Assembly (NCBI RefSeq): GCF_024054535.1
Contig: NZ_JAMXLV010000016.1
Location: 108,351-172,350 of the forward strand
Direction of reading: 5' to 3'
DNA: 64,000 nucleotides
Origin: Thermococcus alcaliphilus
GTDB lineage: Archaea > Methanobacteriota_B > Thermococci > Thermococcales > Thermococcaceae
Below the pieces are notes generated by a model, which was given only the letters and a program-made list of their open reading frames with translations, made no database searches and had not been told where the DNA came from. Made by a program: the position numbers and the translations under genes. Below are positions 41,447-50,772 of the stretch, in pieces (the stretch's first letter is position 1; each line of letters begins with the position of its first letter).

Positions 41447-43933
41447 CTATTCTTTATTTTCCAGACACTTGACGAATGCATCCCACACCTTGAAAGGCCC
41501 GGTAACGCAAGTCATATAACAGTTGCAGTCAAACTTGACATCTGCACATTCGAGTATAGTGCATATGTTGGCCGGGTCTTGGGGATCTATACCGTCAAGG
41601 GGGGCCAAACACGGGTGCAAATCACCCCATCCCGACTGGGGAAGACTTTTCCGGATGTCACTTGCATAAGAGTTTATTGAAGCCCCAGTTACAACGGCAT
41701 TGGTCTCAGGCATTGGAGGCCATGGAATGATGCATTGATATCTTTCTATGACATCCCATATCAGATGGAAGTAGTAAGCAAAAACCACAGCAGGTCCAAA
41801 GTTTTTACTTTCAAGGCAGCACAACCTACAGGTTTCACCTTCCACAACGCCAACCATAGAGGCTTTAAGTTTGCACAGTTCACACTCCTCTGGAGTAGTA
41901 TAAGTCTTCAAGCTCATGGGTCCTAAAGGATAAGTATTGGCATGCATTGTGTTAAGTGTTATCTCACCAAAACTTGCAGAAAAACTGTTGTAACCAGGCC
42001 CATTTCTTAGGATGGCATTAACTCCGGGGAAGAAAGGCACCGTTAAGTTCCTGTCCTCTGCCATTGCAACCATAAGAGATGTCGTTGAATTACCCGATCT
42101 GAGGAGAACCTCATGAATACCATAATCAAGTGGAATATTAAGTCTCCCTCTCTTATCGGTCCTTCCGATTTCTTCGCCATCTACTAATACAGTTATGTTA
42201 GCACCATAAAAGCCCGGAGGCATAACCACAACGATAGAAAGAGTTAGGGGTTTTTCTTCTAAGACAGCTTCTCTTGGTTTTGGTACTGCAAAGTACCCTG
42301 CTATTAAGATGAGCCCCATGAGTAGCAAAACCAACCCTCGCTTATCTTTCTTCATGTAGAAGGCAATTCCTCCAGCTCCAGTTGTAACACCGAGAACCAC
42401 GAGAAGAACAGCCCAGTTAAAAGTACTAGGTTTAGGTTCTGAGGTTTCAGTTGAGGAATAACTTCTATTCTCTACAAAGAAGGAGAAGTAACCATCCGAG
42501 TCTGTCCAGACTGTTCTCCCCGAGATGTTCACAGATGCTCCAGGCACGTTTATTTTTCCATAAATAATCGTCCCATTTTTTACTCTAAGGGACTTTTTCC
42601 AGAGGAGTTTTGGCTTTAAATCACTTATGATCACTGTTTGATTCATGTAAACGTCCTCGCCGTCAAAGTAGACCGCTGTGATGTTGTACTCACCGGCCAG
42701 GAAAGTTGCGTTCCACTCCACCTCCTCCCCCCACCTCGCGAGCTTTCCGTTTATGTAGATGAAAACCGGCCCCGGGAAGCACTCCCTCGGCGTCACCCAC
42801 GCCCTTAAGGTTCCACTCTCGTAGAGGAGGTGAACCTTTGGCCTCAGCTCTTCGAGGAGTATTAGCTTTCCATCTGAACCAACATAACCCCCACCGAAGT
42901 CGTGCGTGAAGGCGATTGCATAGAAGGTAGTGTAGCCCTCGGGATAGTCCCTTTTCTCCACCTTTTCAAGCGTGGGCTCTATCTCTACCTCACCGCGCCT
43001 GACTTCCAGGGTCTTGGTGGGCCCTCCGAGGGGGATAACCTCCGCTCTCCCGGCCTCCTTTTTGAGAACGGCCTCTCCAGTCCAAGTGACGTTCCTCGGG
43101 TTAAAGAGCACCAGATCCCAGTCCGAGTTCATCAGGAGAACGTAGTTTCCAAAGAGCTTAACGTGAAGGGGACGGCCTATAATCTTGAGGAAGTGGAAAG
43201 TAGCGTTTTGGGGCTCGAACATCGCAACGCCCGCCATCTCGCCCTCCATTATTGCCGCATAAATTGTGAGGTTCCCATCAACGGTTATCCCATCTGGAAC
43301 GAGAGTCGAATAGTTCTCGGGAAAGCGCCATAGGTAGAACGTCCCGTTCTCAGGGAAGAGCACTCCAATACCACCCTTGGGCTCATTTTTAAACTCAACG
43401 GTGAAGTAAACCCTGTCGAGAACTGGAAAGACGTCGTAGGCTTTGAAGGTCTCATTGGGGAGGCGATAAAAGACCATGGTGCCGTTTTTAACTATTCCAA
43501 CTCCACCGGTCCTGTTGAGCATGCCGGCAAAGTACGCGGTATCTCTTTTGGCATAGACGTGGATGAACTGCAAGCCGGGGTATTCCCAAGCGTAGAGAGT
43601 GTTGTTGGCCGGATTTAATGCCAGAGCCGGCCCCCAGTCAGCAGCCATATAAACTTTATCTCCAACCGAAAGGCCGTTGAGGAGGTAAGGTTGCTCCCAG
43701 TATATGAAGTGGGTTTCATTGGTCTTGAGCCACACCCTTTCTCCGTAGGTGCTGAAGTAAAGCCCATCGGGGAAGAGCCTGGGATGGAGTATTATTCCCC
43801 CAACGTCCCATACAAATATTTTTCCAGAGGATGCAAATGGTAGTATTAACAAAAAGAGGAACACAGCACACAAAGATTTTTTAGAGCTCGGGAACTTCAT
43901 TAAATAAGGCAAGGAAGAGTCCCCTAAACCCAT
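41447..43933 (-). CDS. Large membrane-attached surface protein, propeller-like with Cys-rich end
   Basis: About 828 residues: signal sequence (LCAVFLFLLILPFASS), about 300 residues of repeating strands with Trp/Tyr/Asn-Thr patterns suggesting a beta-propeller, Ig-like segments with a carboxypeptidase-type GYFSFFVE motif, two membrane helices (LLVVLGVTTGAGGIAFYM and LVLLLMGLILIAGYF), a second Ig-like domain, and a Cys-rich C-terminus with about 14 cysteines (CELCKLKAS, CRLCCLES, CNCYMTC). Start chosen at ATG 43931-43933 behind AGGAGGAAT. No family recognised. Confidence 0.75.
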   Translation of the reverse strand: MGLGDSSLPYLMKFPSSKKSLCAVFLFLLILPFASSGKIFVWDVGGIILHPRLFPDGLYFSTYGERVWLKTNETHFIYWEQPYLLNGLSVGDKVYMAADWGPALALNPANNTLYAWEYPGLQFIHVYAKRDTAYFAGMLNRTGGVGIVKNGTMVFYRLPNETFKAYDVFPVLDRVYFTVEFKNEPKGGIGVLFPENGTFYLWRFPENYSTLVPDGITVDGNLTIYAAIMEGEMAGVAMFEPQNATFHFLKIIGRPLHVKLFGNYVLLMNSDWDLVLFNPRNVTWTGEAVLKKEAGRAEVIPLGGPTKTLEVRRGEVEIEPTLEKVEKRDYPEGYTTFYAIAFTHDFGGGYVGSDGKLILLEELRPKVHLLYESGTLRAWVTPRECFPGPVFIYINGKLARWGEEVEWNATFLAGEYNITAVYFDGEDVYMNQTVIISDLKPKLLWKKSLRVKNGTIIYGKINVPGASVNISGRTVWTDSDGYFSFFVENRSYSSTETSEPKPSTFNWAVLLVVLGVTTGAGGIAFYMKKDKRGLVLLLMGLILIAGYFAVPKPREAVLEEKPLTLSIVVVMPPGFYGANITVLVDGEEIGRTDKRGRLNIPLDYGIHEVLLRSGNSTTSLMVAMAEDRNLTVPFFPGVNAILRNGPGYNSFSASFGEITLNTMHANTYPLGPMSLKTYTTPEECELCKLKASMVGVVEGETCRLCCLESKNFGPAVVFAYYFHLIWDVIERYQCIIPWPPMPETNAVVTGASINSYASDIRKSLPQSGWGDLHPCLAPLDGIDPQDPANICTILECADVKFDCNCYMTCVTGPFKVWDAFVKCLENKE

Positions 43934-44069
43934 CCACAATTCCTCCTTTTGAAGTTTGGCTAAATGTTTATACAACATAAAACGATATAAAGTTTGCTTT
44001 CTCAAAAAGAATGTTTTGAAAAGCAAACTTCTATCATAAATCAAGAAATACTATTCCTTTGTAAACTTC

Positions 44070-45161
44070 TCAGATTATGCCCTCCTTTCTAAGCTCTTCC
44101 CTTATTCTTTCAAACTCTTCCAGTTTTCCCTGTGTAACTACCCTCTCGGGTCTGAAGGGACAGTCGCAGTAAGGATACTCAAGAAAAGCTTCATAGGTAC
44201 CTATCTTCCTTGCTATCGCCACTATCTCCTCCTTGTCAAATCCCAAGAGAGGTCTATGGACTGGAAAATCCACACTCATGGTTTCAAAGTAAAGATTCGT
44301 TAGGGTTTGAGAGGCTACTTGTCCTAAAGAATCCCCCGTTACTATCCCAAGGGCACCCCGTTCTTTTGCTATCTCAGCTGCTCGTCTGAGCATAGCGACC
44401 TTGCATACTACACATGTCCATTCTCTGCGGTTGAGCTTATTCAAGGTAAAAACGTAGGGCTTAAGGATCTCAAAGTGGTTCTCCACGATCAGCTCTATTG
44501 GCTCGGGGGAGTAGTCGTTGAGGATCTCCACGACCCTCTCTACGACTTTTTTCGCGTTTTTTCCTTGGTCAAAGTGAACCGCTGTTATCTCAGCCCCTCT
44601 TTTTAGCATTAAGAATGCCGCCACTGGAGAATCTATCCCTCCGCTTAAGAGGACAACAACTTTTCCCTGCGTGCCAACGGGTAATCCACCAACGCCTCTA
44701 ATCTTCTCAAAGAACACGTAGGCTTTACCATCTATTATCTCAATGCCTACGGTAAGTTCCGGGTTCTCGAGATCTACTTTCCATCCAAATTCCTTGACAA
44801 TAAACGCTCCTATTTCTTTATTAACCTCCATAGATGTCTTCAAAAAAGTCTTATCCAGTCTTTGAGTTTCAACTTTAAAGCTCCTTGGATTAAACTGTCT
44901 AAGGGCCTCCTTGAGATATACAGGAACATCATCGTAGTCCATAGCTCTAGCAGGAGATACAGACACCACCCCAGGGACTTTGGCTATTATCTCCGCTGCT
45001 TCGTCCGGGGCATCAACGAGAATCCTTCCCCTTATTACCCTCACTTTTCCAATTATGCCTTTCCTCCTTAGAGCCTTCTGGATATTCTCGGCTAATTTTC
45101 TCTCAAACTCCCTTCTTTTTCTACCTTTTATTGCTATCTCTCCGTATCTTACGAGTATCAC
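44070..45161 (-). CDS. thiI: ThiI-type tRNA 4-thiouridine synthetase
   Basis: 363 residues: N-terminal ferredoxin-like and THUMP domains (VILVRYGEIAIKGRKRREFE, GRILVDAP), then a PP-loop ATPase domain with VVLLSGGIDSPVAAF and a CVVCK pair. There is no C-terminal rhodanese domain, as in other archaeal ThiI, and the final region has CDCPF, which may bind an Fe-S cluster or zinc. It adenylates U8 of tRNA for thiolation. Start chosen as GTG 45159-45161 behind GGTGGTTGA, 1 nt after the E1-like gene stop; the two are an operon. Confidence 0.9.
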   Translation of the reverse strand: MILVRYGEIAIKGRKRREFERKLAENIQKALRRKGIIGKVRVIRGRILVDAPDEAAEIIAKVPGVVSVSPARAMDYDDVPVYLKEALRQFNPRSFKVETQRLDKTFLKTSMEVNKEIGAFIVKEFGWKVDLENPELTVGIEIIDGKAYVFFEKIRGVGGLPVGTQGKVVVLLSGGIDSPVAAFLMLKRGAEITAVHFDQGKNAKKVVERVVEILNDYSPEPIELIVENHFEILKPYVFTLNKLNRREWTCVVCKVAMLRRAAEIAKERGALGIVTGDSLGQVASQTLTNLYFETMSVDFPVHRPLLGFDKEEIVAIARKIGTYEAFLEYPYCDCPFRPERVVTQGKLEEFERIREELRKEGII

Positions 45162-45162
45162 G

Positions 45163-46119
45163 TCAACCACCCAAATATCTCGCAAAGAGATTTTTTGCTT
45201 CTCTCTCCTCTTCAGCTCCCCTAATTACCATCCTCCCGCTTTTGAAAATCAATATCTCATAATCCTCATCTTCAAATTGAATGAATTGGGGAGTTTTTAG
45301 ATATTCAATACCAAGCTTTTCGAGCTGTTTTCCAAGTTCTTCAAAGTTAACATCCATTCTTTCTGGAGGCGTTACTTGAATTGAGCCATCGCAAAGTCTT
45401 TCTATTTTTATGCGTTTTTCCAGAAATGTGAACTCCCTTCTTACACATGCAGGACAATCTTCCCTCCTAGGTACTTCAACTTTCTCAAAGTCCAGAGTTT
45501 TTGTATCAAAGAATATGAGTTCGCTTTTAACTTCTTCTCCCAACAAAATCTTCGCTGCAATACTAACGGCTATTGAAGCCGCTAGGGGTGGAACATAACT
45601 CATAATACCGGCTATTGCACAGGTGGGCATGGGTCTAGATGGCAACTTTGGCATAAAACATCTGAAGCATGCTGTTTTACCCGGAATTATCGGCATTATG
45701 TTTCCATAAGTAGATAAGACCCCCACATATATCCAAGGCTTACCGTTTTTTACTGCATAGTCGTTTATAACCTGCCTTGTGTAAATATTGTCCGTTCCAT
45801 CTATTATCAGATCAGCTTCGTCAAGAAGAGCAACTGTTGAGGGGTTCAAATCCTCAAAGTAACCTTTAACTCCAAACTTCTCCTTTAGCACATCCACTTT
45901 TGGCTTTCCTATGTCCTCCTTCGTGTATATTGTCCTAGGGAGGTCGCTTTCGTCTACAAAATCCCTGTCTATGACGATTATCTCTCCAATTCCAAGTTTA
46001 TGGAGGAAGTAAACTTCCCAACTCCCAAGGGCACCAGCCCCAACGACTGCCACCTTACTCTCGCTCAGCTTCCTCTGCCCTTCAATGCCTATGATAGGAA
46101 AGTGTCTCGAAAAGTCCAT
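45163..46119 (-). CDS. ThiF/MoeB/HesA-type E1-like adenylyltransferase
   Basis: 318 residues: ATP-binding VAVVGAGALGSWEVYFL, DRDFVDESDLPRT, DGTDNIYTRQVIN and zinc cysteines in CFRCF and CPACV. It adenylates the C-terminal Gly of a ubiquitin-like sulfur carrier (SAMP/MoaD/ThiS) for sulfur transfer or protein conjugation. The C-terminal 90 residues form an extra domain not found in plain MoeB. Its gene ends 1 nt before thiI, suggesting sulfur delivery to tRNA or cofactors through this pair. Confidence 0.88.
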   Translation of the reverse strand: MDFSRHFPIIGIEGQRKLSESKVAVVGAGALGSWEVYFLHKLGIGEIIVIDRDFVDESDLPRTIYTKEDIGKPKVDVLKEKFGVKGYFEDLNPSTVALLDEADLIIDGTDNIYTRQVINDYAVKNGKPWIYVGVLSTYGNIMPIIPGKTACFRCFMPKLPSRPMPTCAIAGIMSYVPPLAASIAVSIAAKILLGEEVKSELIFFDTKTLDFEKVEVPRREDCPACVRREFTFLEKRIKIERLCDGSIQVTPPERMDVNFEELGKQLEKLGIEYLKTPQFIQFEDEDYEILIFKSGRMVIRGAEEEREAKNLFARYLGG

Positions 46120-46175
46120 GCTACCTCACCGAAAAAAGTATGAAAGATGGTTTATGAATTTAATCCTTTTCAAAA

Positions 46176-47012
46176 TTAAAGCTCCCGGAGGAGTTTATAA
46201 ACCACCGAAAAATCAAGCTCCTCCATGCCCCTTTCAAAGGCGATCCTGTAGAGCTCCCTCACGGTAGCGTTGAGCGGGACTGCTTTCCTCGATGCCAGGG
46301 CCAGGTCGTAAGCGTAGGAGAGGTCTTTAACGAGGTTCTTCGCGGAGAAGTGCGTCGAATAATCATCGCCCAAGAGCTTTGCCTTCTTCGCCTTCAGCAC
46401 CACCGAGTTGCCTGCGCCGTTCTCAAGCACCTCTATAAGCTCTTCCTTCGGGATTCCAGCGTTTTCACCTAAAGCTACTGCCTCACCGAGCGCCGCCATG
46501 AAGGCTCCAAGCACAAAGTTGTTTATCAGCTTGAGCTTCGTGGCCTTTCCAGGCTCCTCAAAGTGGAATATCTTCTTCCCGAGCTTCTCAAGGTAGGGAC
46601 GGACTTTTTCAAAGGCCTCCCTCTCTCCGCTCACGAGGATCGTCAGTTGACCGTTTCTCGCCGGAACGACGCTCCCGATGACGGGGCTCTCAAGGTAGAA
46701 GGCTCCCACATTTCTGTACATCTCGTGGAACTCTAAGACCTTCTCGTGGTGGTTCGTGGTGGTGTCCACTACTATCTTCCCGCTGAGGTCTGCCTTTAAA
46801 AGCCTCTCCGAGACCTGCCTCACCGCTTCGCTGTCGTAGAGCGAGAGGAAGATCACGTCACACCTCTCGGCCACTTCCTCCGGAGTTCTTGCGACGTTCT
46901 TGAAACCTTTGGCCTTCTCCCTTGTCCTGTTCCAGACGAGGAGCTCGTACTCCTCTGATAACCTCTCCGCCATGGCCCTACCTATATGACCCAAGCCAAT
47001 CCATCCGATCAT
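46176..47012 (-). CDS. 3-Hydroxyisobutyrate dehydrogenase-family oxidoreductase
   Basis: 278 residues of the beta-hydroxyacid dehydrogenase family: IGWIGLGHIGRAMAERL, LESPVIGSVVPARNGQLTIL (substrate loop) and the catalytic lysine in KLINNFVLGAFMAAL. WNRTREKAK after the second strand suggests NADP preference. Likely reduces glyoxylate or succinic semialdehyde-type substrates. Start chosen at ATG 47010-47012 behind AGGTGA; a TTG two codons upstream is possible. Divergent from the nitroreductase gene. Confidence 0.88.
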   Translation of the reverse strand: MIGWIGLGHIGRAMAERLSEEYELLVWNRTREKAKGFKNVARTPEEVAERCDVIFLSLYDSEAVRQVSERLLKADLSGKIVVDTTTNHHEKVLEFHEMYRNVGAFYLESPVIGSVVPARNGQLTILVSGEREAFEKVRPYLEKLGKKIFHFEEPGKATKLKLINNFVLGAFMAALGEAVALGENAGIPKEELIEVLENGAGNSVVLKAKKAKLLGDDYSTHFSAKNLVKDLSYAYDLALASRKAVPLNATVRELYRIAFERGMEELDFSVVYKLLREL

Positions 47013-47084
47013 AGACAATCACCTAAAGGGATTATTTTTCAAAATTCTTATAATCGTTATGTCAGAAATCTTAACGGTGGTGGG

Positions 47085-47621
47085 ATGGAGTTCTTTGAAG
47101 TGCTCAAAAAGAGGCGGAGCATAAGGCGCTTTCAGGATAAACCTGTACCTAGAGAGCTTATAGAAAAGTTCCTTGAGGCTGCTTTCCTTTCGCCGAGCTC
47201 CTACAACAAGAGGCCGTGGCATTTTGTAGTTGTTGACGATAAAGAGAAGCTTGAGGCACTCTCAAGGGCTAAACTGGGAGCATCAGGTCTCAAAACGGCG
47301 CCGGTGGCGATAGTCGTTGCCGCCGATAAAAGCAGGAGCGACGTCTGGATCGAGGACGCTAGTATAGCGGCCGAGCACATCCATCTCGCCTCCTATGCTT
47401 TAGGTTTAGCTTCCTTCTGGGTGCAGATAAGGAACAGGACGCACAACGAGACCAAAACAGCAGAAGAGTACGTGAGGGAGCTTCTGGGAATTCCAGAAAA
47501 CTACCGCGTGCTTTGCATAATTGGGGTGGGCTATCCAGCAGAGAACAAGCCGCCCCACGGCGATGAAGTCTTTGAATGGGAAAAGGTCAGCCACAACGAA
47601 TTTGGAAAGAGGTTTAAATAG
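47085..47621 (+). CDS. Nitroreductase-family FMN oxidoreductase
   Basis: 178 residues: FEVLKKRRSIRRFQDKPVP, FLSPSSYNKRPWHFVVV and the C-terminal IGVGYPAENKPP. Typical short nitroreductase that reduces nitro compounds or quinones with NAD(P)H, acting as a dimer. Start chosen at ATG 47085 behind GGTGGTGGG; the longer frame from 46986 would overlap the divergent gene. The 3' end overlaps the convergent flavodoxin gene by 8 nt. Confidence 0.9.
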   Translation: MEFFEVLKKRRSIRRFQDKPVPRELIEKFLEAAFLSPSSYNKRPWHFVVVDDKEKLEALSRAKLGASGLKTAPVAIVVAADKSRSDVWIEDASIAAEHIHLASYALGLASFWVQIRNRTHNETKTAEEYVRELLGIPENYRVLCIIGVGYPAENKPPHGDEVFEWEKVSHNEFGKRFK

Positions 47622-48075
47622 CCATCAGGGCCTTAAGCTCTTCCTTTAGCTTCTCTATTCCTTTTTCAAGCTCCTTCTTCACCAGGGTCTTTTTAAGGAG
47701 CGCCTTATCACCGTAGAGCTCCTTCATCTGGTCGAGGCACTTTCCGGAGTTGCCGAGGCACGTGGCAAAGAAAGCCGCCGCTTTGATTTTCCCCCTGTTC
47801 TGCAGAAGGTACGTCCTGATCGCGGGGGTTACTCTTCTATTCCATGTGGGGCTTCCGATTATGACGAGGTCATACTCCGAGGGATCTTTCGTAAACTCTA
47901 TCTCCGTTGTCTTTTCCCTCGTGGCGTCGTAGCCAGCCCTTAGAATGCCAAGGATGCCTTTGCGGGACTTTTTGTCTATAACCTCATCGATGTCAGCACC
48001 AAGGGCCTCTGCGAGCTCTTGAGCCACTCTCTTAGTGGTCCCGCTCCGGGAGTAAAAGACGACGAGTGATTTCAT
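47614..48075 (-). CDS. Flavodoxin-like protein
   Basis: 153 residues with FMN phosphate loop VVFYSRSGTTKRVA, LVIIGSPTWNRRVTPAI and FFATCLGNSGKCLDQM. This is the flavodoxin/protoporphyrinogen oxidase-like group; the two cysteines in the last motif are notable. It carries electrons or reduces quinone-type substrates. Start chosen at ATG 48073-48075 behind GGGTGAAGG; the frame opens 32 codons earlier. Confidence 0.85.
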   Translation of the reverse strand: MKSLVVFYSRSGTTKRVAQELAEALGADIDEVIDKKSRKGILGILRAGYDATREKTTEIEFTKDPSEYDLVIIGSPTWNRRVTPAIRTYLLQNRGKIKAAAFFATCLGNSGKCLDQMKELYGDKALLKKTLVKKELEKGIEKLKEELKALMAI

Positions 48076-48112
48076 GCCCTTCACCCTTTTAAACCAAAAA
48101 AGACCGGCACTC

Positions 48113-48313
48113 TTACTTTGTCCCCCTTCTCTTCGCGATGATATCCGAAAGGAGCTCCCCATCGACGCCAACGTTTTCCGTTTCGTTCTCGTGGATTATG
48201 ACACTGACGTGGTGCACCTTGTAGACCTCTCTTATCACCTCGGTTATCCTCCTTACGAGCTCCCTCTTGGTCTCCACATCTGCCTTCGGGCCTTCAATTA
48301 TTATCGTAGGCAT
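48113..48313 (-). CDS. 4-Oxalocrotonate tautomerase-family protein
   Basis: 66 residues starting MPTIIIEGP. Removal of Met leaves the catalytic N-terminal proline; the rest matches the beta-alpha-beta tautomerase fold (VRRITEVIREVY, HHVSVIIHENETENVG). The substrate is unknown in archaea without aromatic meta-cleavage pathways. Start chosen at ATG 48311-48313 behind GGTGATCCC, since Pro must be residue 2. Confidence 0.88.
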   Translation of the reverse strand: MPTIIIEGPKADVETKRELVRRITEVIREVYKVHHVSVIIHENETENVGVDGELLSDIIAKRRGTK

Positions 48314-48470
48314 GGGATCACCAGAATTATTTTTCATTGATTTGCCTTAAAAAGCTCTCGGGGCGGTCTTGTTTGTGGTGAGAATGTCAAGTCTTCCCAG
48401 GAGAATCTTTCCATTTTGGAAAGGATAAGAGCCATAAGTCTGCTTCATTAAGCACAGATTGGTGATGGTA

Positions 48471-48677
48471 ATGGAAGCTAAAGTGTGCAAGTTCTGTGCC
48501 GGGGAGAGGCTCAATGATGTTGTGAAGCTCCTTGAGGAGAAGGGCTACAGCGTGAGTGTCGAGGAGTGCATAGGGCTCTGCGCAAAATATGAATGCGGAA
48601 ACATAAACGTCATAGCGGGAGAGAAGGAGATATCCGTTGGGAGCTTTGAGGAGTTCATTAAAGCTTTGGAGGGCTGA
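48471..48677 (+). CDS. Small Cys-rich thioredoxin-fold-like protein (DUF1450-like)
   Basis: 68 residues with CKFCAG near the N-terminus and ECIGLCAKYEC in the middle. The second pattern resembles DUF1450 and small 2Fe-2S thioredoxin-like proteins. Start chosen at ATG 48471 behind GGTGATGG. It ends 2 nt before the DsrE-family gene, so the two are an operon. A thiol or cluster carrier is likely; no assay-based function is known to me. Confidence 0.7.
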   Translation: MEAKVCKFCAGERLNDVVKLLEEKGYSVSVEECIGLCAKYECGNINVIAGEKEISVGSFEEFIKALEG

Positions 48678-48679
48678 AA

Positions 48680-49009
48680 ATGGTGAAGGCCTTAGTGATA
48701 ATCTCAAGCGATGACGAGAGAGCTTTACCTGGCTTTATGTGGGCAACCAATGCAATAAAACACAAATGGGTCGAGGACGTTGAGGTTATACTCTTCGGCC
48801 CGATAGAGAAGGCAGTAGCAGATGGAGACGAGCGCTTCATTCCATGGATTGAGAAGCTTAAAGAGCTTGGAAAGCTTCCAGTAGCATGTAAGAGAATCGC
48901 GGAGCTTGAGAGGTTTGAGGTTTCCCTGCAAAAATATACCAAAGTAGAGTATGTAGGAAAGATCATAGCAGAGCATTTAGAAAAAGGCTACATTCCGATG
49001 ACCTTTTAA
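48680..49009 (+). CDS. DsrE/DsrF-family protein
   Basis: 109 residues with the DsrE-like alpha/beta fold: ALVIISSDDERALPGFMWA, VEVILFGPIEKAVADG and a single conserved cysteine in PVACKRIAE at the position used for persulfide in DsrE/TusD. It may carry sulfane sulfur or sense thiol state. It is the second gene after the small Cys protein and is followed 60 nt later by the thioredoxin-CcdA fusion. Confidence 0.82.
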   Translation: MVKALVIISSDDERALPGFMWATNAIKHKWVEDVEVILFGPIEKAVADGDERFIPWIEKLKELGKLPVACKRIAELERFEVSLQKYTKVEYVGKIIAEHLEKGYIPMTF

Positions 49010-49069
49010 TGAAAAATCCTTCAAGAAAAGCCTTTTAATTCATTTTTCCACATTTCTTGAGGTGAAAAC

Positions 49070-50350
49070 GTGAGAAAGCCCACTATGCTCCTGATTGCAC
49101 TTGTCATCTTCACAAGCTTGGTGAGCGCGAGTAGTGTAACTTATGGGAATTTGGAGTTTTACACAATCTCAAGCGAAAAAGAGCTTGAGAACTTACTTTC
49201 AGCTCATGAAGGAGAATACTTCTTCATCTTTTATCATTCAGAGACTTGTCCAGCCTGTAATTATATGAAAACCAATGTTTTCCCGACACAAAAGGCAAAG
49301 GAAGTCTTGAGGGGCATAAATTTGGTCTCAATCGATGTGTATAAGGGGAGAGCACTAACAAACCTCCAATACAAGGTTTACGGGAAAGTTCTCGTCATCC
49401 AGCCGGACAACGTGGGCTACTACACCCCAAAAGAAAATGGTGAGCTAATAAACGTCGGCGTGCCCGGGACACCAACCATGGTAATATTCAAAGTTGAAAA
49501 TGGAGAGAAGATTCTGAAAGGTGTGGCCGTTGGGGCATTAAATCCCGAAGGTTTGGAATTTTTTGTGCAGAACAGCATTGGAGATGCGACGAATAGCGAG
49601 AGGTCAAGCGAAGAATCACAAGGGAAAGATGAAACCTCTTCCACAGGCAATTTATCTTTAGCAGTCCTCCTACCCATCTTCTCAGCTGGAATTCTAAGCG
49701 TGTTTTCGCCCTGTGTTCTCCCTCTTATAGCGGGAACCTTTTCACTCCTCTTTGCAAAGAGGAAGGTTGAAGTTGTCATAGCGGGTCTTGTTGTGTCTTT
49801 TTCCCTGCTTGGGGCCTTAGCAGGTAGCTTGGGTTCTTATATCGCTCAGGTTAGGGGGGCTCTCTATCTTGTAGGGGGCCTCGGTTTCATTCTGGTTGGA
49901 GCGTCCCTAGTAAGTAATACCGTTAACCAAAAACTGCTCAAATTCATTCCCTCTCCTTCAGAGAGAATTTCATCGAAGAACGGTTATGTTTACGACTTTC
50001 TATTGGGTTCTGCACTTGGAGCCACTTGGATTGGATGCATAGCACCGTATGTTGGGTTTGCTGTTATTACAGCTGCATTAAGCGGAAGCGTCTTAAAGGG
50101 AATAATGGTCATGGGCATCTACGGTCTGGGAATGGGGCTTACAATCTATTTGATCCTTAGCTCGAAAGATCTTGCCGATTGGATAAACAAAAAGTTCCTA
50201 TCGAACAGACTAAGCCTAACCAAGGAGAAGAAAGCTAAGTGGGAGAAAATTCTGGGAGTTGTGATAATTCTCTTCGGAGTTCTAATGCTCACCGAACTAA
50301 CTCCCCTCAAGCTCTGGAGTGCTCTATTTGAAAAGCTTGCAAAACTTTAG
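49070..50350 (+). CDS. Thioredoxin-CcdA fusion (DsbD-like transmembrane thiol transporter)
   Basis: 426 residues: signal peptide, an external thioredoxin domain with SETCPACNYMK (C60/C63) and cis-Pro loop GVPGTPTMV, a Ser/Glu linker, then six membrane helices of CcdA with both redox cysteines: FSPCVLPLIAG and TWIGCIAP. Thus reducing power from the cytoplasm can be carried to the external thioredoxin. The domain order (thioredoxin first) is the reverse of E. coli DsbD's C-terminal thioredoxin. GTG start behind GAGGTGAAAA. The DUF302 gene follows 12 nt later. Confidence 0.92.
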   Translation: MRKPTMLLIALVIFTSLVSASSVTYGNLEFYTISSEKELENLLSAHEGEYFFIFYHSETCPACNYMKTNVFPTQKAKEVLRGINLVSIDVYKGRALTNLQYKVYGKVLVIQPDNVGYYTPKENGELINVGVPGTPTMVIFKVENGEKILKGVAVGALNPEGLEFFVQNSIGDATNSERSSEESQGKDETSSTGNLSLAVLLPIFSAGILSVFSPCVLPLIAGTFSLLFAKRKVEVVIAGLVVSFSLLGALAGSLGSYIAQVRGALYLVGGLGFILVGASLVSNTVNQKLLKFIPSPSERISSKNGYVYDFLLGSALGATWIGCIAPYVGFAVITAALSGSVLKGIMVMGIYGLGMGLTIYLILSSKDLADWINKKFLSNRLSLTKEKKAKWEKILGVVIILFGVLMLTELTPLKLWSALFEKLAKL

Positions 50351-50362
50351 GGAGGTGGTCAA

Positions 50363-50716
50363 ATGTTTAGGTATAGAAGAAAGGTCGAAATGTCTCTAAA
50401 GGAGGCCGAAGAAAAGTTGAAGGCAAAGCTTGAGGAGAAGGGATACAAGGTCGTGCTTGAATTTACGCCGAGTGAGGTCGTTAAGGCAAAGCTTGGAGTT
50501 GAGATGGAGCCATATAGAATCCTCTACGTCTGCAATCCGAAGAAGTTCTATGAGATGACAAAAGTTGAATACGAGGTTGGATCCTTTGCTCCCTGTCCAG
50601 TGCTGCTCTACGAGAAAGAAGGAAGCGTATACGTTGCCATAAACACTGCAGATGACATAGTTGAGATCATCAAGGAGCCGCTTGAGGACGTTAAGTCCGT
50701 TATAGACTCTCTTTAA
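50363..50716 (+). CDS. DUF302 protein
   Basis: 117 residues of DUF302 with cysteines in LYVCNPK and FAPCPVLL, again exactly 20 residues apart. It starts at ATG 50363 behind GGGAGGTGG, 12 nt after the thioredoxin-CcdA gene, so both are an operon. A partnership with a transmembrane thiol transporter suggests that the cysteine pair of DUF302 is redox-active or binds a soft metal. Confidence 0.82.
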   Translation: MFRYRRKVEMSLKEAEEKLKAKLEEKGYKVVLEFTPSEVVKAKLGVEMEPYRILYVCNPKKFYEMTKVEYEVGSFAPCPVLLYEKEGSVYVAINTADDIVEIIKEPLEDVKSVIDSL

Positions 50717-50772
50717 CCTCTTTTCCACAATTTTAATAAGGTTAAGATGCAAAATTTAATGAGGTGATTTTC

